Below the pieces are notes generated by a model. The model searched no databases and was not told where the DNA came from. It worked only from the letters and a program-made list of their open reading frames with translations. A DNA stretch of 33,215 nucleotides from a virus: IMG/VR virus record IMGVR_UViG_3300026519_000044, positions 1-33,215 of that record; one strand, 5' to 3'. A program made the position numbers and the translations under genes. How positions within the stretch are numbered: position 1 is the stretch's first letter; each line of letters opens with the position of its first letter. Below, piece after piece: positions 12,352 through 20,167 of this stretch.

Positions 12352-12500
12352 TGCTATAACGTTTGTAAACATGCGCTCACTGCGAGCGCTTGCCACGCTG
12401 GGCGTAAGCCGGGTTCGCCGCCGGCGCGCAGTCAAGCAGGGTGTCGCGCCCCTGCCGGTGTGTGAAACGTAGTTCGTGACACACAGACAGGAGGTGCGAC
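12352..12500 (+). promoter_or_regulatory. promoter and hairpin-rich leader of the major capsid gene
   Basis: An extended -10 element TGCTATAAC (12352-12360) lacks a good -35 and would start RNA near 12367. The leader then contains four perfect small hairpins: GCGCTC/GAGCGC (12373-12389), GCCGG/CCGGC (12408-12425), GCAGGG/CCCTGC (12436-12455) and TGTGTG/CACACA (12459-12485). AGGAGG follows at 12490-12495. There is no T-run, so they are not terminators. They may stabilise the capsid mRNA, act as a processing site, or tune the ribosome site. A 33-codon frame starting at 12371 has no ribosome site and is not called. Confidence 0.4.
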
Positions 12501-13532
12501 ATGCCTTTCACGTCAGCCGAGATCCAGCAGGCCGGAAAGGCCGCGCTGGACTTCTACATGAAGAACAAGCCCATCGACCAGGTGGGCACCGAGCGGCCGC
12601 TGCTCAAGAAGCTGATGGCCACCAAGAAGCCCTTCCCGGGCGGCAAGCAGTACATCGTCGAGCAGCTTCGGAAGTCCTACGACTCGAACTTCCAGTGGTT
12701 CTACGGCGACGGACAGGTCAGCTACAACAAGCGCAAGACTATCGAGCAGGCCCAGTTCCCCTGGCGGTCCTGCCATGACGGCTTTGCCTTGTCGGAAGAT
12801 GACCTGTTCCAGAACGGGATCACGATCATCGAGGGCAAGGGCGGCAACAACAGCGGAGCAGAGCGGGTGCAGCTCACGAACCTGCTGCAGGAGAACATCG
12901 AAACCCTGCGGTTGGGCTTCGAGGAGAAGTTCGACTACGAGCTGCACCAGGACGGGACCCAGTCCGCGGACGCCGTCGCTGGCCTGGACCACCTGATCGC
13001 GCTGAATCCGACCGTTGGTACGGTGGGCGGGATCGACCGCGCCACGAACACCTGGTGGCGGAACGGGTACGTGACCGGGCTTACCACTGCCAACCTGCTG
13101 GACAACATGGAACAGCAGTGGCGTAACTGCGTGCGCAACGGAGGCAAGCCGGACTTCATCATCGCCGGCGAGGACTTCATCGATGCGTACCGCTCGGCCA
13201 CGTCTTCCAGCAACCGCGTCATTATCCAGAACGGCAGCACTATCCAGGCCGAGGGAGGCACCGTGGAGTATTCATTCCATGGCGTTCCCATCGTTTGGGA
13301 CCCTGTGTTCCTAGACCTGGACACCAATCTGCTGCCCCCGACCCCGTGGCAGAAGCGGTGCTACTTCATCAACACCAAGCACCTGAAGCTGAAGCCCGGG
13401 CAGGGTCATGACATGGTGACCCGCACGCCGCCCCGTGTTTACGACCGCTATACGTACTACTGGGGCCTGACCTGGAAGGGCGGGTTGTGTGCCAACCGCC
13501 TGAACGCTCATGCCGTGCTGGCTATTGCGTAA
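12501..13532 (+). CDS. major capsid protein
   Basis: A 343-residue coat protein, placed directly after the scaffold gene and preceded by the strongest ribosome site in the region (AGGAGG) and a structured leader, as expected for the most abundant phage protein. It has an N-terminal helix (A-E-I-Q-Q-A-G-K-A-A-L-D-F-Y), a central G-L-D-H-L-I segment and a C-terminal Y-Y-W-G-L-T-W-K-G-G-L pattern, typical of HK97-fold major capsid proteins of podoviruses. The length is normal. No internal cleavage site is apparent. It should form the icosahedral shell around the scaffold. Confidence 0.85.
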   Translation: MPFTSAEIQQAGKAALDFYMKNKPIDQVGTERPLLKKLMATKKPFPGGKQYIVEQLRKSYDSNFQWFYGDGQVSYNKRKTIEQAQFPWRSCHDGFALSEDDLFQNGITIIEGKGGNNSGAERVQLTNLLQENIETLRLGFEEKFDYELHQDGTQSADAVAGLDHLIALNPTVGTVGGIDRATNTWWRNGYVTGLTTANLLDNMEQQWRNCVRNGGKPDFIIAGEDFIDAYRSATSSSNRVIIQNGSTIQAEGGTVEYSFHGVPIVWDPVFLDLDTNLLPPTPWQKRCYFINTKHLKLKPGQGHDMVTRTPPRVYDRYTYYWGLTWKGGLCANRLNAHAVLAIA

Positions 13533-13544
13533 GGAGGGATAACG

Positions 13545-13856
13545 ATGCAGACGAAAGTCATTGGCGAGGCCATCAACCTGACCGTTGCGGCGGCGGGTAC
13601 GGCGGTGACCCTGAACGGCACGCCGTTCATGCAGAACCGTGAAGCCACGGTGGTGATTTCCACCAGCGGCCTTGCGGGGGCGACCCTGAGGATCCAGACC
13701 TCGGAGGACAACTCCACGTGGACCGACCTGGTGACAGTCAATTCTCAGGGCCCGGTGAAGATGGCTCAGTTCCGAGTTACGCCGTACATCCGGTACAACG
13801 TGACCACGGCCGGAACCGGCGGGACCGCAAACGTCTACCTGCTCGGCGCAGCGTAA
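13545..13856 (+). CDS. small beta-rich virion protein (possible head decoration)
   Basis: A 103-residue protein rich in Thr, Val, Gly and Ala with alternating hydrophobic strands, W-T-D-L-V-T-V near residues 59-65 and V-Y-L-L-G-A-A at the end. It reads like a compact beta-sandwich with no enzyme motif. AAGGAGGG precedes the ATG at 13545 by about 7 bases, implying high expression. Its place right after the coat gene suggests a capsid decoration or cement protein, but a head-fibre role is equally possible. Confidence 0.6.
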   Translation: MQTKVIGEAINLTVAAAGTAVTLNGTPFMQNREATVVISTSGLAGATLRIQTSEDNSTWTDLVTVNSQGPVKMAQFRVTPYIRYNVTTAGTGGTANVYLLGAA

Positions 13857-13865
13857 GGAGGTCAC

Positions 13866-14291
13866 ATGAAACTGTTCAGGTGTGTAATCGTCCGCGACCC
13901 GATGGAGAAGATCGTGCGTGAGATTTTCGCGCACGAGCTTCCCATACTCCAGGCAATGCACGGGGAATCGGCGGTGGTCATCGAGGAGGAAATCGAGGCC
14001 AGCCTGGACCGTGACCCGTCGTCCGAGTACCAGCGGCTCGAAGGGCTGTATGGGTTGCATCCGGAGGCCGGCGTGCCCTGGGTCCAGGTCGTGTACGGTC
14101 TGGAGATGGAAGGTCGCCTGGCCAAGGCCATGGGCGGGCGTTCCGTGTCGTCCGGGGCGGTGCCTGACGAGATGGATTACGAGTCATTCACCGCCGTGGA
14201 GCTGCGGGCCCTGCTGGACGAACGCGGGGTGGAAGTTCCATCCCGCGCCAGCAAGGGTGAGTTGGTGGCGCTGGCTAAAGCCACGGCCTGA
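13866..14291 (+). CDS. head-region protein with a C-terminal SAP/HeH-like motif
   Basis: A 141-residue protein. The first 95 residues are helical and unassigned. The last 35 (E-L-R-A-L-L-D-E-R-G-V-E-V-P near 114-127, then S-K-G-E-L-V-A-L-A) form the helix-extension-helix pattern of SAP/HeH/Rho-N-like modules, which bind nucleic acid and occur as tails on phage head and connector proteins. AAGGAGGT precedes the ATG. Position after the capsid and decoration-like genes suggests a head-completion or minor virion role. Its stop overlaps the next start (TGATG). Confidence 0.55.
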   Translation: MKLFRCVIVRDPMEKIVREIFAHELPILQAMHGESAVVIEEEIEASLDRDPSSEYQRLEGLYGLHPEAGVPWVQVVYGLEMEGRLAKAMGGRSVSSGAVPDEMDYESFTAVELRALLDERGVEVPSRASKGELVALAKATA

Positions 14292-14608
14292 TGGCCTACC
14301 AGATCCCGCAGTTCACAGGGAACCGCACACGCCACCGGGAGACGGTTCCGTCGTCCACCACGTCCACGCCGGTCTGGCTGGACTGGCCAGGGCGATGGCC
14401 GCTCTCGGTGGCCGTGTATACCACGTCACTGGCTCGCATCGAGTACACGCTTGACGACAAGGCGGCCGTAGATGGCGGGACGGCGACGTGGATCGCGTGG
14501 TCGGAGGGAGACGTGACGAAGGACACGGCAAACACTCTCGATGGTCCGATCGCCGCGGTGCGGTGTGTCACCGGGTCTGGATCTGCAACCTTCGTGATAC
14601 TGGGGTGA
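14291..14608 (+). CDS. small beta-rich structural protein
   Basis: A 105-residue protein of alternating hydrophobic strands, Trp-rich in the first half (P-V-W-L-D-W-P-G-R-W near residues 27-36), with no helix-rich part and no enzymatic motif. No family recognised. Its size and position between capsid and connector genes suggest a minor virion protein, and the strand pattern fits a small beta-barrel. The ATG at 14291 is fixed by a TGATG junction. Confidence 0.5.
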   Translation: MAYQIPQFTGNRTRHRETVPSSTTSTPVWLDWPGRWPLSVAVYTTSLARIEYTLDDKAAVDGGTATWIAWSEGDVTKDTANTLDGPIAAVRCVTGSGSATFVILG

Positions 14609-14612
14609 TGTC

Positions 14613-14870
14613 ATGTGGCCTTTCAAGAGACGCGCGCCCGCGCAACTTCCTGAACTCAATACCCATCCTGTCCACCTGAACCAGCCCATTCCTGTAGCTC
14701 GGCACCTGGGCCGGGTGGCCCGCCTCATGCGGGCGATGCAGACCGAATCTGACAAGGCCAGGCTCGCATCCTACCAGGATGAGCTGGATCGGAGGATCCT
14801 CATGCTGCGCGCCGCTGGAGTGAAGGTTCCGAGAACGGCAGAGGAGGCGGAGGCGATGCTCAATGGCTAA
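14613..14870 (+). CDS. hypothetical helical protein
   Basis: An 85-residue protein beginning M-W-P-F-K-R-R, Pro-rich in its first third, then helical and charged (residues 30-85). Such N-termini are seen in short phage head-region proteins of unknown role. No enzyme motif and no convincing membrane segment. Its end overlaps the next start by eight bases. Confidence 0.5.
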   Translation: MWPFKRRAPAQLPELNTHPVHLNQPIPVARHLGRVARLMRAMQTESDKARLASYQDELDRRILMLRAAGVKVPRTAEEAEAMLNG

Positions 14871-15306
14871 CCTGAACATCTATGACACGTTCCGCAAGAA
14901 CCGCCTTGATCCGTCACAGGGGGCTGTTGCCGGGACACTTAGAGTCGCTCTGGTCACGGCGACATACACTCCAAACCAGAACACGCACGAATTCTGGTCA
15001 GATGTATCGGCCAACGAAGTCAGCGGAACGAATTACACGGCTGGCGGAAACGCTGCGGCCAATGCCACCGTGACGATGGATGCCGCTGGCCTGGTGAAAT
15101 TCGATGCAGACGACCCGGCGGCGTGGCTGCAGAGTGCAACCGGGTTTTCAAACGCCAGGCGGGCAATCATCTATTACGACACCGGAATCGCCACGACATC
15201 TCGCCTGGTTGCCTACTCTAACGATTTCGGCGCGGACAAGGGAAACACCGGAGGGGATTTCTCCATCGCGTTCGACGCGAACGGGATCTACGACCAGGCG
15301 AGGTAG
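14863..15306 (+). CDS. virion protein, beta-rich
   Basis: A 147-residue protein that starts with an N-I-Y-D-T-F-R-K-N segment followed by L-R-V-A-L-V-T-A-T-Y-T-P, then alternating strands with Gly/Asn/Thr-rich turns and F-S-I-A-F-D-A-N-G-I-Y near the C-terminus. I recall proteins with this opening in the structural regions of many phages, always without assigned function. The layout suggests a beta-sandwich subunit of the capsid surface or neck. It overlaps the preceding gene by eight bases. Confidence 0.6.
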   Translation: MANLNIYDTFRKNRLDPSQGAVAGTLRVALVTATYTPNQNTHEFWSDVSANEVSGTNYTAGGNAAANATVTMDAAGLVKFDADDPAAWLQSATGFSNARRAIIYYDTGIATTSRLVAYSNDFGADKGNTGGDFSIAFDANGIYDQAR

Positions 15307-15308
15307 TC

Positions 15309-16412
15309 ATGGCGGCGCCTGTAATCGAGGGAACATATACTGCCACGTCTAGCGGTGCGATCACGTGGGACATAACGGGTGTCGTTATTCCGGCAGGATT
15401 AACGGACGGTTTGCTGGTCGTCGGCAACAGTTACGAGTACGGGAACGGTGGTGCAGAGTCGCTGGTAAACAGCGTCGTTATTGATCCGGGCGGTGCGAAC
15501 GAGGCTGCGTTCACACGAGCGGTGAATGCGAGTGTCTTCGCTTCATACGGGAACGAGGCGAGTATCTGGTATCTGAAGGGTGCGAGTATTCCACCGGCCG
15601 GGACTTACACAGTCAGGATCAGCACAGATCTTCCAAGCGGAAGTGCCTACACGGTTTATGCAGCGAGCGGATGCTATGTGCTCAGCGGCGCGGACCAGAC
15701 CACGGTCCCGGACGCCACGGCTAATCAAACTGCAACAGTTAATGCAGGTCTGACGACGAACATTACGACTGTTGCTGCCGATACGCTGGTCCTGGACAGC
15801 TATTCGCAGGGCGATAACAACGCGCCGACGGCCAATGCCGGGCAGACGGTGCGATGGGATCTGGCGAGCGGGACGAGCCGGGGGACGAGTTCGACGAAGG
15901 GTCTCACAAGTGCCGGGACGGCAAGTCTAGGCTATACACATGCGAGTTCCAATCGCGTAGCCCATTCGCTGGCATCGTTTGCCGCGACTGCTACGGGCGG
16001 GGGGACGGTGACGCTCACCAAGGCAACCCTAAAATCTGTATCGGCAAATCCAGCGAAAGCAAACGAGCAGGCCCTGATGGCCAAGTCCCAGATCCAACCC
16101 ATATCTCCACAGCCTGCATCTATCAACGAGCAGATCCAAATAACGATGGTATCAATGCAATCGTTGTCGGCCTATCCCATTCTGGTATCAGAAGCCATCA
16201 TCATTGCCCTGGTATCTCTAGCAGCAATATCGGCCAAGCCGTTGCAGGTTATTCAGAACGTCCTTGTATCATTGTCTGTGTCGTCGTGGAAGAGGGTGTT
16301 TGGGCGCCCCGTAACGATTCCCGGGGCGCCTCAGTCAATATGGAGGATGTTTCGGCCCATTACCAATGCACACGGTGAACAAATTATGAGGCCATGCGAT
16401 AGGAAGAAATAA
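15309..16412 (+). CDS. surface protein with about 21-residue repeats
   Basis: A 367-residue protein. The N-terminal 230 residues are beta-rich with Ser/Thr/Gly-rich loops and no helices, like an Ig- or adhesin-type domain. From about residue 232 there are four to five degenerate repeats of about 21 residues, beginning T-V-T-L-T-K-A-T-L-K-S-V-S-A-N-P and continuing with S-Q-I-Q-P-I-S-P-Q-P, S-M-Q-S-L-S-A-Y-P and S-L-A-A-I-S-A-K-P. V-T-L-T-K-A-T-L-type repeats occur in other phage structural proteins. The final 45 residues are basic. The repeat part is visibly more AT-rich than neighbours. It may decorate the head or neck; no ligand is predicted. The next gene overlaps its TAA (TAATG). Confidence 0.6.
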   Translation: MAAPVIEGTYTATSSGAITWDITGVVIPAGLTDGLLVVGNSYEYGNGGAESLVNSVVIDPGGANEAAFTRAVNASVFASYGNEASIWYLKGASIPPAGTYTVRISTDLPSGSAYTVYAASGCYVLSGADQTTVPDATANQTATVNAGLTTNITTVAADTLVLDSYSQGDNNAPTANAGQTVRWDLASGTSRGTSSTKGLTSAGTASLGYTHASSNRVAHSLASFAATATGGGTVTLTKATLKSVSANPAKANEQALMAKSQIQPISPQPASINEQIQITMVSMQSLSAYPILVSEAIIIALVSLAAISAKPLQVIQNVLVSLSVSSWKRVFGRPVTIPGAPQSIWRMFRPITNAHGEQIMRPCDRKK

Positions 16413-17071
16413 TGGCACTTCCAGCAAAAAGAACTCTTGGTGAACTGCGTGCCGAACTTCGTGTGAGGCTAGGCTTTGCAGCCGTGGGTGCATCCGGCGG
16501 GCCCAACGACACGACACTGGACTCGTTTTTGAGAACGGCTCAGGAATACCTGTACTGGCAATATGAACTACCTGAACTGAGGACGTATTTCGATCTGAAC
16601 ATCGGTAAGGATCAGAACGTTCTAGACTATCCGGATACGTGCGAGCCCAGGAAGATCAAGGAGATCTGGGCCTACTATTCCGGGTGGTGGCACAAGCTCA
16701 AGGAAGGAATAAATTCAGACCATGAATCCACCATGGATACGTTGTCGTGGCCGATGCGGTTCGAGTTGCGAGATCAGATCAGGTTCTGGCCGAAATCGGA
16801 TTCGACTTACAAGATCAGGATCGACGGGCTCATCCGTCTAAACAGATTCACTCAAGACTCTGACCGGGCGACGCTGGACGATCAGATCGTGTTCGATGTC
16901 GCCTTGATGAATGCGAAGCTGCATTACAGGCATCCTGATGCCCAGGCATATGCGGACCAGGTGGGGATCAGGTTGTCTTCGTTGAAGGCCGGCGCTCACG
17001 GGACACAGCGCTATTTTGCCGGTGAGGTTCAGCGGGAGACGATGCCGAGGCCGGTGCTCAAGACGAGTTGA
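16412..17071 (+). CDS. head-to-tail adaptor (P22 gp4-like)
   Basis: A 219-residue protein with the N-terminal layout of phage adaptors: T-L-G-E-L-R-A-E-L-R-V-R-L-G-F, then T-L-D-S-F-L-R-T-A-Q-E-Y-L-Y-W-Q-Y, followed by an aromatic-rich beta region and a C-terminal helical part around residues 145-200. In P22 and T7-like phages this protein binds under the portal and extends the channel to the tail hub. It precedes the gp10-like gene, matching P22 order. The ATG at 16412 overlaps the previous TAA. Confidence 0.75.
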   Translation: MALPAKRTLGELRAELRVRLGFAAVGASGGPNDTTLDSFLRTAQEYLYWQYELPELRTYFDLNIGKDQNVLDYPDTCEPRKIKEIWAYYSGWWHKLKEGINSDHESTMDTLSWPMRFELRDQIRFWPKSDSTYKIRIDGLIRLNRFTQDSDRATLDDQIVFDVALMNAKLHYRHPDAQAYADQVGIRLSSLKAGAHGTQRYFAGEVQRETMPRPVLKTS

Positions 17072-17075
17072 GACG

Positions 17076-17336
17076 ATGGACGAGCAGGCAATCAAGAAAC
17101 TGTTTCATGAGGTTCTTGACGAGCGTGATCGGATCGACGCCGAGACACACCGAGAAGATCATGAGTGGATCCACGTCAAGAGAGAACGAGAAATGAGACG
17201 ACAGAAGATCATCACCAGGGCACGTGATTCCGCCATTGGGACCATCATCACTGCCTTGATCATGGGAATGATCGGAGGCTTGGCGTGGATTGGGAGAATG
17301 GTCTGGGAGGGGGTGCACAGAAACCCGCCGCACTGA
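17076..17336 (+). CDS. small single-span membrane protein between connector genes
   Basis: An 86-residue protein with a highly charged N-terminal helix (residues 1-50) and one membrane span (about 53-75, I-G-T-I-I-T-A-L-I-M-G-M-I-G-G-L-A-W-I). The ATG at 17076 is chosen; an extension from 17016 lies inside the adaptor gene and is rejected. Similar small proteins sit among podovirus connector genes in other phages. It could be a superinfection-exclusion factor, a lysis factor or a virion protein that enters the membrane at ejection. Its stop overlaps the next ATG (TGATG). Confidence 0.5.
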   Translation: MDEQAIKKLFHEVLDERDRIDAETHREDHEWIHVKREREMRRQKIITRARDSAIGTIITALIMGMIGGLAWIGRMVWEGVHRNPPH

Positions 17337-18895
17337 TGCCTGCGATCACGTTCGACGTATTTGATGCCGGCCTGGATGTATCCAAGGGTCGAAGCGTTGC
17401 CGGTGCAAACCAGCTCCGGACGCTGACCAATGCCTATGTGACGACCGGAAAGGCATTGAGAAAGCGCCCGGGACTGACTAAGGTGGCGACGCTTGAGGCG
17501 GGCACCAAGGGCCTGGTCGGAGCCAAGGGGAAGCTGCACACGTTCTATGCAAAGGGATCAATCACTCATTCCAACACCCTGTTCCAGGCAAATTTCATCC
17601 CTCATCCGAACAACTCTGCGCAGGATGTCAATAAGATCCATTCCGGCACGGATTTCAACGGCTACATCTACGTGGTGGCGGAATATGACGACACCAACGT
17701 ATACCATCACTACCTTGATGATCCGGGAGCGTGGGCGGCATCCACCGCATATAACCTGGGAGATTTTCGCCGGCCGACGACACCGAACGGATTCAGGTAT
17801 GAAGTGACAACGGCCGGCACGTCGGGTGGATCGGAACCGGCGTGGCCCACTACAGTTGGCACGACGGTGACGGATGGCACCGTAGTATGGACGTGCCGAT
17901 CGCACAATGTCACGGACGCCAACTGCCCGCAGTCCAAGGCGATTGCAAAGACGGCCCAGAAAATCTGGGCCATCGACAACGAAGTGGTGCGATTCACAGC
18001 AACCGCATCCCCGAGGGACTGGACCACGGCGAACGATGCGGGGTTCCTCCCTACCGGACTGCAGGCCCTTGGAGATCCAACGGCCACCGCACTGGGGACG
18101 TTTCGCAACTATCTTGCCGTGTTCGGCGGGGCATGGGTCCAGGTGTGGGTTGTCGATCCAGATCCGGCAAAGCACTCACTGTTCGACCAGGTGCAGGGAC
18201 TTGGGACGACGTTTCCGCGATCGGTAGCAGATCTCTCTGGAGACAGCTATTTCCTGTCTTCACTAGGGTTCCGCAGCGTGACGCTGGCGTCGGCAACGCA
18301 GAACATCAAGGATCTGGACGTGGGCTCGGCCATAGACAAACTCGTTCGTCAGGACATCCCGGGCATGACCGATCCGGTCGGGATCTATTGGCCCGGCGGC
18401 GGGCAGTATCTGTGCGCGGACAAGACAACCGTCTGGGTCTATTCGTTCTCGCGAACCGCCAAGATTTCCGGATGGTCGAAATACACTCTTCCGGTGTCTG
18501 TGGATGACATGACCGTGCTTGGGGGCGATCTGTATATCCGGTCAGGTGACGAGGTCTACAAGCTCGACGATTCTGCATACACAGACAACGGTTCCGTATT
18601 CAAGGTCAACATCGATCTGCCATACATGGATATGAAATCTCCGGGCGTGCTCAAGCAGATCATCGGCGTGGATACCGTTGTGGACGGGTCCGGAAAGGTC
18701 GCCATCGCCTACGACGCCAGGGATACCACCCGGGTGACACAACAGATCGCAATCTCAGGAAACACACGTCCGGGAGACATTACTCCCGTGGAAGTATGCG
18801 CGACTGAGGCATCAGTCATGATCGAAAACGAGGATGACAAGGCATTCGAGCTGCAGGCGGTCACGATGTACTACGAAAACCTTGGGCCGGTATGA
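17336..18895 (+). CDS. tail hub / DNA stabilisation protein (P22 gp10-like)
   Basis: A 519-residue protein. It begins with a D-V-F-D-A-G-L-D segment followed by A-L-R-K-R-P-G-L-T-K near residues 40-50, the signature of gp10/tail-tubular-protein-B-like subunits that close the connector and carry tail fibres or spikes. Strand-rich blade-like repeats follow. Residues about 131-185 look like an inserted carbohydrate-binding-type module (W-A-A-S-T-A-Y-N-L-G-D, later T-D-G-T-V-V-W). The ATG at 17336 overlaps the previous TGA; the longer frame from 17285 is rejected. It pairs functionally with the gp4-like adaptor just upstream. Confidence 0.75.
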   Translation: MPAITFDVFDAGLDVSKGRSVAGANQLRTLTNAYVTTGKALRKRPGLTKVATLEAGTKGLVGAKGKLHTFYAKGSITHSNTLFQANFIPHPNNSAQDVNKIHSGTDFNGYIYVVAEYDDTNVYHHYLDDPGAWAASTAYNLGDFRRPTTPNGFRYEVTTAGTSGGSEPAWPTTVGTTVTDGTVVWTCRSHNVTDANCPQSKAIAKTAQKIWAIDNEVVRFTATASPRDWTTANDAGFLPTGLQALGDPTATALGTFRNYLAVFGGAWVQVWVVDPDPAKHSLFDQVQGLGTTFPRSVADLSGDSYFLSSLGFRSVTLASATQNIKDLDVGSAIDKLVRQDIPGMTDPVGIYWPGGGQYLCADKTTVWVYSFSRTAKISGWSKYTLPVSVDDMTVLGGDLYIRSGDEVYKLDDSAYTDNGSVFKVNIDLPYMDMKSPGVLKQIIGVDTVVDGSGKVAIAYDARDTTRVTQQIAISGNTRPGDITPVEVCATEASVMIENEDDKAFELQAVTMYYENLGPV

Positions 18896-19353
18896 TTGTC
18901 GAGGCGACACTGGCGCACTTGCTGTCCATCTGCTACAGGATGGAAGAAGAGCAACGCAGGGAATGGGCGCTGCTTTCGTGGTCTGGAAAGTTCATGCCTG
19001 ATGAGGTGGCGATGAAAATTGCGCAGAACATGAGTGTTGGACTCGTGCTGCTAGACGACCAGAAGGTACCGCAGGCGGCCGGAGGGTTTTCGGTGGCACG
19101 ACCTGGAGTGCTGGCCACGTGGATGGTGGGGACGGACGAGATGAACAAGCACATTCTTGAGCTGACCAGGGCTACAAAACGAGCCATCAAGGCCGCCCTG
19201 GAAGGGGATGAAGTCAAGCGCATTGAGACGGTATCATCAGTTGAGCACGAAGCGGCCCACAAGTGGTATCGCTTGTTGGGGTTGAACAAAGAGGCTGTAT
19301 TGGCCGCATACGCCGGCGGGGTGGACTTTCTGATGTTCGGGAGGGTTGCATAA
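18892..19353 (+). CDS. T7 gp13-like / GNAT-like internal virion accessory protein
   Basis: A 153-residue protein with an acyltransferase-like layout: an N-terminal strand and helix, V-G-L-V-L-L-D-D near residues 43-50, A-G-G-F-S-V-A-R-P and V-L-A-T-W-M-V-G-T-D, then A-H-K-W-Y-R-L-L-G-L-N near 124-134, the place where GNAT folds have their last helix. Proteins of this type (T7 gp13 and DUF2833 relatives) precede internal virion proteins in podoviruses. The canonical acetyl-CoA loop is not clear, so activity is doubtful. It overlaps the previous gene by four bases (ATGA) and the next by one. Confidence 0.6.
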   Translation: MIVEATLAHLLSICYRMEEEQRREWALLSWSGKFMPDEVAMKIAQNMSVGLVLLDDQKVPQAAGGFSVARPGVLATWMVGTDEMNKHILELTRATKRAIKAALEGDEVKRIETVSSVEHEAAHKWYRLLGLNKEAVLAAYAGGVDFLMFGRVA

Positions 19354-20165
19354 TGTGCGGCGGAGGTGGCGGCGGAGGAGAACTTGAGCGCATCGAGGCG
19401 GAGCGCCAGCGTCGTATCCAGAACACGATCCGCGCAATCAACGAGGCGATGGGGATTACAACCGGGCCTGATATCGAAGAACTGCAAGCCCAGATAGACG
19501 CGCAACGAAGAACCGTCGAAGCTCTGAGGAAGCAGTCTCCAAGGATAAGTGATGCCGAATCTATTGTACGTGCCGTCAGGGATGACTCAGGTTTCGCGTC
19601 TGCTCAGAACAAGTTGGCTGAGCTGGAGTCCATGCTGCGCGCGAGGCAAACTGGGATTGAGCGTGCGAAAGAATATGAACAACAGCAGCAGGATGTGCTG
19701 GCTCGGCTGATGGAAGACTTGCAGACCCAGAAGAAGGATACCGACATCACGCTTCGCCAGGCCCTGGCAAGGCGTGGGTTGATCGGAGGGTCTGCCCAGA
19801 TCGATGCCGGCGGCAGGGTACAGGAGAGATTCCAGCGGGGGCTGTTGTCTGCCGAAGGTATGGCCCAGGATGCCGCCAACCAGTTGAGGGCCGCGGATGA
19901 ACAAGCACGACAGCAACTTCTGGGGTTGGCACAAAGCGGGCTCGACGCGACTACCGCCACACAGCAGGCGCTGGCTGCGCTCCAGTCCAATCTGTCCCAG
20001 GCCGAGGCCCAGGAGAAACTCGCCACTCTGGGGGACGTATTTGCCGGCGTATCTGACATCTATGCACTGGACCAGGTGCGGAAAGGACGTGAAGCGGCCA
20101 GGAGCGGATCGCTGACTTACTTCCCGCGCCGCGCCAGATCGACAGGACGAGTGACGGGGTATTGA
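19353..20165 (+). CDS. internal virion (ejection) protein with MCGG N-terminus
   Basis: A 270-residue, almost wholly helical protein rich in Gln, Ala, Glu and Arg, starting Met-Cys followed by seven glycines. This N-terminus is common in podovirus internal virion proteins that leave the head before DNA and form a channel across the envelope. Coiled-coil character is strong at about residues 45-230, and a small basic C-terminus (R-R-A-R-S-T-G-R-V) ends it. The ATG at 19353 overlaps the previous TAA (TAATG); an upstream extension is rejected because it is in the previous gene. Position in the T7 gp14 slot fits. Confidence 0.7.
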   Translation: MCGGGGGGGELERIEAERQRRIQNTIRAINEAMGITTGPDIEELQAQIDAQRRTVEALRKQSPRISDAESIVRAVRDDSGFASAQNKLAELESMLRARQTGIERAKEYEQQQQDVLARLMEDLQTQKKDTDITLRQALARRGLIGGSAQIDAGGRVQERFQRGLLSAEGMAQDAANQLRAADEQARQQLLGLAQSGLDATTATQQALAALQSNLSQAEAQEKLATLGDVFAGVSDIYALDQVRKGREAARSGSLTYFPRRARSTGRVTGY

Positions 20166-20167
20166 CC

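Noticed and set aside
12371-12472. 33-codon Arg-rich frame in the capsid leader
   Set aside because: No ribosome site, and its bases are accounted for by four stem-loops; not conserved-looking.
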